Below are positions 57,942 to 64,000 of a stretch of 64,000 nt of DNA, in pieces. The notes below the pieces were generated by a model. That model did not search any database, was not told where the DNA came from, and saw nothing but the letters and a program-made list of their open reading frames with translations. This stretch comes from Ehretia macrophylla (lineage: Eukaryota; Streptophyta; Magnoliopsida; Boraginales; Ehretiaceae). The stretch covers positions 52,676,917 through 52,740,916 of the forward strand of contig CM075773.1 in assembly GCA_037974665.1 (NCBI GenBank), given 5' to 3'. A program made the translations under genes and the position numbers. Every line of letters begins with the position of its first letter. Positions within the stretch are counted from its first letter, which is position 1.

Positions 57942-58662
57942 ATTCCAGTAGCCCATCATCTTCCTTATGTTGGGAAATTCCTCTATGATAATCTTCGTAA
58001 TGGGATTACTATTGTCCCCACAATCCCACTTGAGCACTTACTGATTCAAGTTGTGGGGATTATAGATTCAGGGGCTTACATAGAAGCAGCTTCAAATGTC
58101 ATTCCCTTCACTTCCCCTACTCATTCTATGTTCATCCGCACACCATCTTCACCTCTTTATCTCACAGTGGATACCCTCATTGAGAAGATTGTAGGGACAG
58201 TCTCGATCGAGTGGCTCGTTGCGTCTGGCTTCAACAGATGTCAAGCTCAACCCCATTGTTAGATTCAATTACTTCATCAACCTAATTGATGTTGAACGCT
58301 GTGTAAATAGCACGCGCAAGATTAGGGGACGTGCTCAGAAGCAGGGCATTGAATGATTTCAAGTTCAAAAACTGGTTAGGGAGGTCAAGACTTAAAGGCC
58401 TGCCTTGCTTATTGACCAAACAAACTATGTTCAGATGGCGGATTTCTGCCGCTGGACGGTGAGCACCATATGGCACTACCATGAGGGCTGCGTGGTGCAG
58501 AGGGTGGTTGATCGTGACCTTAGGGTCATTGGAATTGGTTCACTTCGTGTTATTGATGGATCAGTGTTTAGTGTATCACCCGGGACAAATCCTCAGGCTA
58601 CTCTAATGATGCTTGGACGGTAAGTGTTTGAAGAGACTCAGAGAGAGAATGAGATAGAGTTG
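57942..58662 (+). pseudogene. GMC oxidoreductase (mandelonitrile lyase/HOTHEAD-like) fragment
   Basis: Nuclear plant GMC oxidoreductases of this group are FAD enzymes or lyases, usually secreted. The fragment covers the C-terminal 40% or so: IPVAHHLPYVGKFLYDN, then LLIQVVGIIDSGAYIEAAS and LNPIVRFNYFINLIDVERCV. VDQTNYVQMADFC (with Ile for Val in this copy), WHYHEGC, DRDLRVIGIGSLRVIDGSVF and SPGTNPQATLMMLGR follow. The active-site His of the WHYHGG motif is kept, but Gly is Glu. The phase changes around 58240-58250 and 58330-58385, and the codon after MMLGR, normally Tyr, is TAA. The FAD-binding N-terminus is missing. It is a nuclear gene piece moved into mitochondrial-type DNA. Confidence 0.92.
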
Positions 58663-59640
58663 ATATGAATATATTCAGACCCTATCTCTAAGCCACCCTC
58701 TCTTTCATAGTAAATAAGACGTGATCAACTTTCTCGATCTAGTTCAGGCTCATCAGTCTAATGTCTCGTCCAGGTCGGGAGTGAATTAGGACCTCTGAAT
58801 GAATGGTAAACCAGTCCTACGAGTGGATTGATAGGGATATCGTCTTTAGGCCGATTGCCAATTCCCAGTCCTAAGACGATTACCCCCGATTCGCCGACAT
58901 TAGCCTCCAAACAAGCTCATGCAATCTCGTGAGTAAGAGAAAGATTCCTCCTTGTCGCAAGAATAGGTTTCACTTGCAAAACCTATTGCATTTTTCACCT
59001 ATTTGTCCAAGCCCTATTCATGTGCAGCCCCTATTTGCCTATTCTCTTGCTGTGGGTGTGGGTATCTTCTTCTACTAGTGATCTCCTTATAAGGGACATT
59101 GGCTGGCTTCATTCCTACCTAGCATCTGTGCGTGGTTTACTATTTCTGTTGATTCAATTGCGCAACCCATTCTTCCACCATCTACTTATTAGTCGAGCTA
59201 ATAAATTCCTCTCCTCCAATTGTAGGGGAAAGTTCCAAAGTACCTCAAAGGCATAGCCTCTCACTAAAGAGAGTAGCTTTTACTCTCATAACAAAGCAAG
59301 AAGCAATGCTTATCATACGTCATTCTAAAGATAAGGAATGGGGCAGGAGTGCATCAGTAGCTTCAACTAAAGAATCAGTCGAAACGGACACTGAAGCTAA
59401 ATCTACAAGAGAGCTAGTAGTCTTTGCGGACATGCTTACTTCATCTTGACTGAGACTTCATGCATATACCTGCGAGGCTGGGGTCCAACTTCTTTTTTGT
59501 ATTGAACTTACCTACATATCTGGTTCAACCTCGGAATCAAGCCCCTGTAGTTCTGTCTATCCATAGTCCAAGATGCGAGTGGAAAACATTAGTTTCAAAT
59601 TTTCGGAAAGACTACCTATCTATTTGTTCATTAAGTTTTC
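58663..59640. other. Spacer, no gene recognised
   Basis: Only frames under 80 codons; nothing recognised. Confidence 0.45.
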
Positions 59641-60131
59641 CAGGAAAAGTTCGCAATCATAAATAAGCTCTACCAATTCGTCAGACGGGTTTTACCCAGG
59701 GTTTATAACACGGGGAAAAGACTGACATTGTTCATCCCCAATACAAAACCCATTGGGCAACCCCAATTGTTCCATAATATCATCACAAATAGGATGAAGT
59801 GCCGCCCGTGATATAACGTGAAAGCACCAAAGAGTCTAATGATTAGTACTATAAATACATCAGATAGCGTATTCTCATTTTTCTTTCCGATTGTGAGATC
59901 TCGTCACTAGGCAGATATGATAAATCGGATACATATGAGGTGGTACAAAAAGAGAATAACTGGTATAAAAACCATTGTATTAGGTTCGGGTTTGGGGAGG
60001 CTGACTAATATAGGGGTTAGATTGACTTCTCCCCAACCGACAACAAGTTTATGGGAAATTACCCAATCCATACACAATTTGACTATCATAATGAGGTAAT
60101 AATATAGCAAAGGATCTATTTGAGGACACAA
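59640..60131 (-). other. Unrecognised coding-like stretch
   Basis: On the minus strand, 59820-59650 reads HVISRAALHPICDDIMEQLG, then LPNGFCIGDEQCQSFPRVIN, interrupted by a stop. Just upstream, 60131-59907 is a 74-codon frame with hydrophobic ends. The former looks like real protein, perhaps a nuclear exon, but I cannot name it. Confidence 0.25.
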
Positions 60132-61440
60132 ATCCTACTTTTGCTCCACTAGAAATTAAGGCAGGAAAGGGCACTAGGGCTAAAGCGCTGTCTTGCTTCA
60201 TGGCGTCTATGATATTGGCTATACTCTTCTCGGAATTAGTGTCTGCGAACGGGGTGTACTAAAATCTCGCATAGTGAAGTGAGAGGCTCTTTTTTAATAG
60301 TTTGGTTTAAAAACAAAGAACCTATGACTTCACGATGTGGATTATACTACGCAAGGGCACCCCCCTTGCCTTAGTAGAACGATCGCGCAAAAAAAACTCA
60401 AGCCTCAAGAGTAAAAAAAAGGACCTAAAATAAAAACCAATTCGGACGTCAGGATAACAGGTAAGGAATCAGTAGCAGCCTTTTAATAAAAAGAAAATCA
60501 TTTTCTCTTTTCTCTCAAGTACTGCAAGGGTTGGGTCTGGTTATAGGTACCATCTATTCTGAACCTTGCCAAAACAGTCATGGCCCAATCATGTATAGGT
60601 CATACCAAGGCCTTATACAAGGGTAAGCCAATAGTGAATAACCTTTTCTTCCCTGCTTCCTTGACCTTCATTCCCATCCTGCCAAGCTGAGGCTGCCAGC
60701 GCATTGTAGCTAACCATACTGTGGCAAATCAATACAAGTAGCTAAACAACTCGCTATACCATACAAAGGAATCTCCGACCGAACGGTTAGGCAAGACTAT
60801 GGCGCCAGGGTAATAACGATGAAGGAATTTGAGCACTGATGTAGCTAACAGCCACCTTCATAGTCGATTCATTAGGGTCGTCACCATCTATCCAACTAAT
60901 GGAAGTATTCAACCTTTCTTTGTCTGTTAAGCCTAAAAGCTATGGGACTCCCTAAAGAAAATTGCAGTCGTAGTTTATCAACCGCTCACAAGACCACCGA
61001 GATCTTCGACCTAGCTCCCAAAGGCAATCTTTCTGGGGTACCTTACTCTCCATACTTAACATATATGGTTTGCCTCTCTCTTCGGAATGGAAACAAAGTT
61101 TCAAGGAATGCCGTGTAATCACATTCTTTATCTCGAATAGTTGGAATTACCTCTATCGCTTTGAATTATGAGACTCGTACAAAGACAGCTTAGAAAGCTT
61201 CCTTACTAAACTTTAAGTAAAGTAAGGACTATGCTTCTAAAATAAGAATGAACTACTTCCTTCTTATACTGGTCGTGGCCCATACCCATGAGTCACTTCT
61301 CTCACTTGAGAGAGAGTTAACAAAAATGATATAAAGAAAGAGAAAAATGAGGATGGTTATGGTCTATTATATATTTGCCCAATTGGAGTCCTGACTATAA
61401 CTGCAACCTATCTCATATTGGGAAGAAGTGTACCGCCCTT
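60132..61440. other. Spacer, no gene recognised
   Basis: No frame over 60 codons and no RNA signature. Confidence 0.5.
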
Positions 61441-61446
61441 GATCAA

Positions 61447-61562
61447 ACTAGAAATTTTATAAGAGAAGAAAGTTGTTAACGTAGGTCAGCGTCGATAAAT
61501 GCTATCCGAGTTTCATGATGTCGTTGCGTCTACTTATTTTCATTGAGATTAAGTTGGTGTTC
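61447..61562 (+). repeat. Diverged repeat, copy B (promoter-like block)
   Basis: Shares AACTAGAAATTTTATAAGAG and TTTCATTGAGATTAAGTTGG with 27417-27575. Its motif TATAAGAGA (61458-61466) departs from the dicot consensus CRTAAGAGA at the first position only. Two ORF loci follow on the same strand. Confidence 0.6.
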
Positions 61563-61602
61563 AGGTCTACCGTAGTAGACTATCTCGTTCAGTACGCTAA
61601 TC

Positions 61603-61923
61603 TTGACAGTTTCTTTCGATTGTGAAAGCGGCGGGCCCAGCGAGCTCTCCAATAGTGCACTAAAACGGGGCTGGAGAGAGAGGGTTAACCTTAGATCGGC
61701 TAAGATTGAATTAAACTACGTGCAGCAAGAAAGGAAAAAAAAAGGTTTAAAAAGATGCTATTGGCTTCTATTCTATCTATTTGTGCATCAAGTTCGAAGA
61801 AGGAAGGTTTTTCATTCAACCGGCTATCTTTTTGAGGCAGATAGTTTACAGTGCTTATTCTATAGATACTTTTTTATAAAGCCAACTCATGTTTCTACTC
61901 AGTTTTCTCATGGAATTTTGTAA
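61603..61923 (+). CDS. Unrecognised mitochondrial-type ORF, 106 codons
   Basis: Open from a TTG; there is no early ATG. The N-terminal part is polar, followed by a basic run (QQERKKKGLKR) and then a hydrophobic stretch (CYWLLFYLFVHQV). A second frame, 61889-62077, overlaps its end and reads AYTNRWMSIYFSFFGYGSPK. It lies 137 bases after the promoter-like motif of repeat copy B, so it could be transcribed. No family recognised. Confidence 0.25.
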   Translation: MTVSFDCESGGPSELSNSALKRGWRERVNLRSAKIELNYVQQERKKKGLKRCYWLLFYLFVHQVRRRKVFHSTGYLFEADSLQCLFYRYFFIKPTHVSTQFSHGIL

Positions 61924-62131
61924 GATTTGGCGAAACGAAATGCGGTGCCTAGGTGTGGAAAGAATGGCTTACACGAATAGGTGGATGAGCATTTATTTTT
62001 CTTTTTTTGGTTATGGTAGTCCAAAGGAGTATCTATGGACTCAATTTAGTTCTCTCCCCCTAGTAAGGAGGGTCTAATTTCAAAAAAAGACTCTTCTTTA
62101 TTGTTTATATGAACTTCTCTTTTTTCTTTTG

Positions 62132-62637
62132 ATGTACAAAATCATCTTGTCGGCCGGGTTGCTCCTTATGGACGAACTTAATAAAGCTCTCTATCCGTTC
62201 TATCCTTCGTCGGGAAGAATGAATCTTGGATCAAGCGGGCAACCACCACTTCCTTCTCCTTCGGACACCCTTCTTCCAGTTTTGCAAGATCCGGAGGAGA
62301 ACCCGTCCCAAGGCTCACACCAACTTGTCCATCAACAATAGGACCAGACGTCCACCCCCAGGTCACGGCTGTTGGTCAAAAGAAGCTGGAAGTTGTCCTA
62401 TTTAAACATGTGAGGCGGCATTGTCAATTAATAGAGGTGCGTAATAAGTATCCGCAACTCAATTCCACAGAGGTGGATTACCAGTATTTAGCCAAAAATC
62501 TTGCAATTGCCCAATTTGATATTGATACAAAAACCAATAGTGAAATGGCCGATCTTGCGGCTTGCATCGGTAATTATAAAAAGATCAAAATCATATTAGA
62601 GAACTTTTTAGAGTCTTATTATCAAGAAAACAACTAA
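62132..62637 (+). pseudogene. Unrecognised mitochondrial-type ORF in two overlapping frames
   Basis: The first frame (ATG 62132 to TAG 62341, 69 residues) has a short hydrophobic start and a Pro/Ser-rich middle (SSGQPPLPSPSDTLLPVLQD). A second frame, open from about 62290 to TAA 62637, overlaps it and reads VTAVGQKKLEVVLFKHVRRH, then EVRNKYPQLNSTEVDYQYLA and KKIKIILENFLESYYQENN. The two read like successive parts of one protein, so a single frameshift may have split an older gene. The second half is charged and helical. A GTG at 62410 would give a 75-residue product. I cannot name the family. Confidence 0.4.
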
Positions 62638-64000
62638 TGTAAGAAAATAATTGGAAAGAAATAGGGGGCAAGGATCGAACTTCTAAAAAGATAGTTCCGA
62701 GAACGAAGGAAGAATTGTACCAAAAGATAGTTTCGATAAAGTAAGGAGGCCATGGTCAACGTATTAAGTAAAGGATGCGCTTGGCCATGGGAATGGGGAG
62801 AGGTGAGGTGGGCCTCCCTCAAAAGCTACGACTAAAGCATAGGGCCTAGGAAATGGTGCTATACCTCCATTTCTCTCCGAACCAACTGAAAGAAAGAACG
62901 AATAGCTCGAAAGCCAAACAAGGACGGGAATCGCTTCTAGACTTTGAACTACAAGGTAGAGCTTTAAGCCTTCTCAAGTAAACTTACTCTAGAATAGAAT
63001 CTTTAAGCGAAGGTTTAGTTGTTTTGCTGGCAGGGCTATAGGGTTCTCAATGGTTTACTTATAGCCTTATTCTATCTTGGTGGAATTTATTATAAAATAT
63101 CTATCACTAGGGATTGGCTATAAATATTGGGCTAAGGGTATCGTTGCAAGATCCACCCAGAATAATGGTTAGCAACCATTCGACGGAAGCGGATAGAGTC
63201 CCAGGGTTTCAATACAAAATCTTTCTCAACCGCGCTCTCGGAAAAGAGTTACCTACCTACCATCATTGGGATAGATCAAGTCGAGGGTAGTTCCATGTAA
63301 GTAAGGTATTCGGGTAAAGTGACCTTACGGGAAGTAGATACACTTCAACACGAACTAGGGCTCAACCTAAGAGAGCTAGTCCTCACCCGACTTTTTTTGA
63401 CTGATGAACGAAATTAGTGCAGCGGCAAGGGGTTTTTTTTACTTCCTAACATGGATACCAAGTCTGGGTTAGAGAATTAATAGTAAGGCGATACACTCTT
63501 CGATGCAGTAGATCAGTGGACCGGAAGATTAGCATGTGAGGCTAGAGTGTCCGGAACTAACTCTCATATTCTTTTAGACATAAGAGATGGTTGATGGTTT
63601 TGATTCTGCGGGTTTTTTCAATCTTAGGGAATTTGTGCGAGTTGTAATCTTCCTATGTGTCTTATCTTATGTGTTTTGGCTAGAGAAGTTAGCACAGTGA
63701 ATGAGCAGACATTTCGTTCACGCAGCCGTTTGGGGGGGATATACCGGATAAAAGCTCCACGACCCCCAATGGGTCTCCGGCGTTGTTCATTTCAATTTTG
63801 CCAAGTAACTTGCCAGAGTCGCTTGGTAAGCAAGCAAAGCAAGCACCAACTACCTTGGCCCAATTTCTCTTCTTTCTTTCTGAAAGTCACTATTAGAAAG
63901 GTGTTGAAATCCAGACTGCATCTAGAAAGCGCTGGTTCGAGCCTAGCTCGTGACAAGGCCTTAGTCATCAAATATCTCGACGCTTCCGTTTTCTCCTTAG
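62638..64000. other. Spacer, no gene recognised
   Basis: Frames under 65 codons, several homopolymer runs, no RNA signature. Confidence 0.45.

Noticed and set aside
1-64000. CRISPR array, prokaryotic defence system, riboswitch or rho-independent terminators
   Set aside because: No regularly spaced direct repeats with unique spacers and no bacterial-type operon were seen. The window is plant organelle-type DNA.

Overview
The window looks like part of a large seed-plant (probably dicot) mitochondrial chromosome. The grounds are a recognisable native mitochondrial initiator tRNA (trnfM-CAU) plus two stray copies of its 3' end, degraded plastid ribosomal-operon fragments on both strands, a match to the dicot mitochondrial promoter nonanucleotide (CRTAAGAGA), and long non-coding DNA with shattered pieces of nuclear genes. 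No intact standard mitochondrial protein gene (nad, cox, atp, cob, ccm, rpl/rps, matR) was recognised anywhere in the 64 kb. A large nuclear copy of mitochondrial DNA (NUMT) would look similar and cannot be excluded from sequence alone.

Layout. 0-12 kb: non-coding DNA with a decayed nuclear sucrose synthase fragment (5590-6190) and a few small unrecognised ORFs. 12.7-13.0 kb: a plastid rrn16 fragment fused to a piece of the plastid trnA intron. 14-24 kb: a short repeat pair, a trnfM 3' fragment, an interrupted mitochondrial-type ORF (16410-17225) and a cluster of unrecognised coding-like frames (22.6-23.8 kb). 27.4-32.4 kb: a candidate promoter, the fuller trnfM, a possible group II intron trace, a LINE reverse-transcriptase fragment, an AT-rich block with a CA microsatellite, and an ORF with a psbD-like start. 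39685-49613: a 9.9 kb tandem array of a Ty3/gypsy, gag-only LTR element (LTR fragment, internal, LTR, internal, LTR), clearly of nuclear origin. 49.7-64 kb: a degenerate plastid-type trnN, a second LINE fragment, a plastid trnA-rrn23 fragment on the minus strand, a 28-bp tandem repeat related to the one at 14 kb, a nuclear GMC-oxidoreductase (mandelonitrile lyase-like) pseudogene, a second copy of the promoter-like block and two mitochondrial-type ORF loci.

The genes do not form an operon or pathway. What unites the window is its history: DNA imported from the plastid (at least three tracts) and nucleus (two host genes, two LINE pieces, one LTR array), rearranged and decaying. I found no convincing new biological system. 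The most informative items are the LTR array, the microhomology-type rrn16/trnA chimera, the dispersed trnfM 3' ends and the duplicated promoter-like block.
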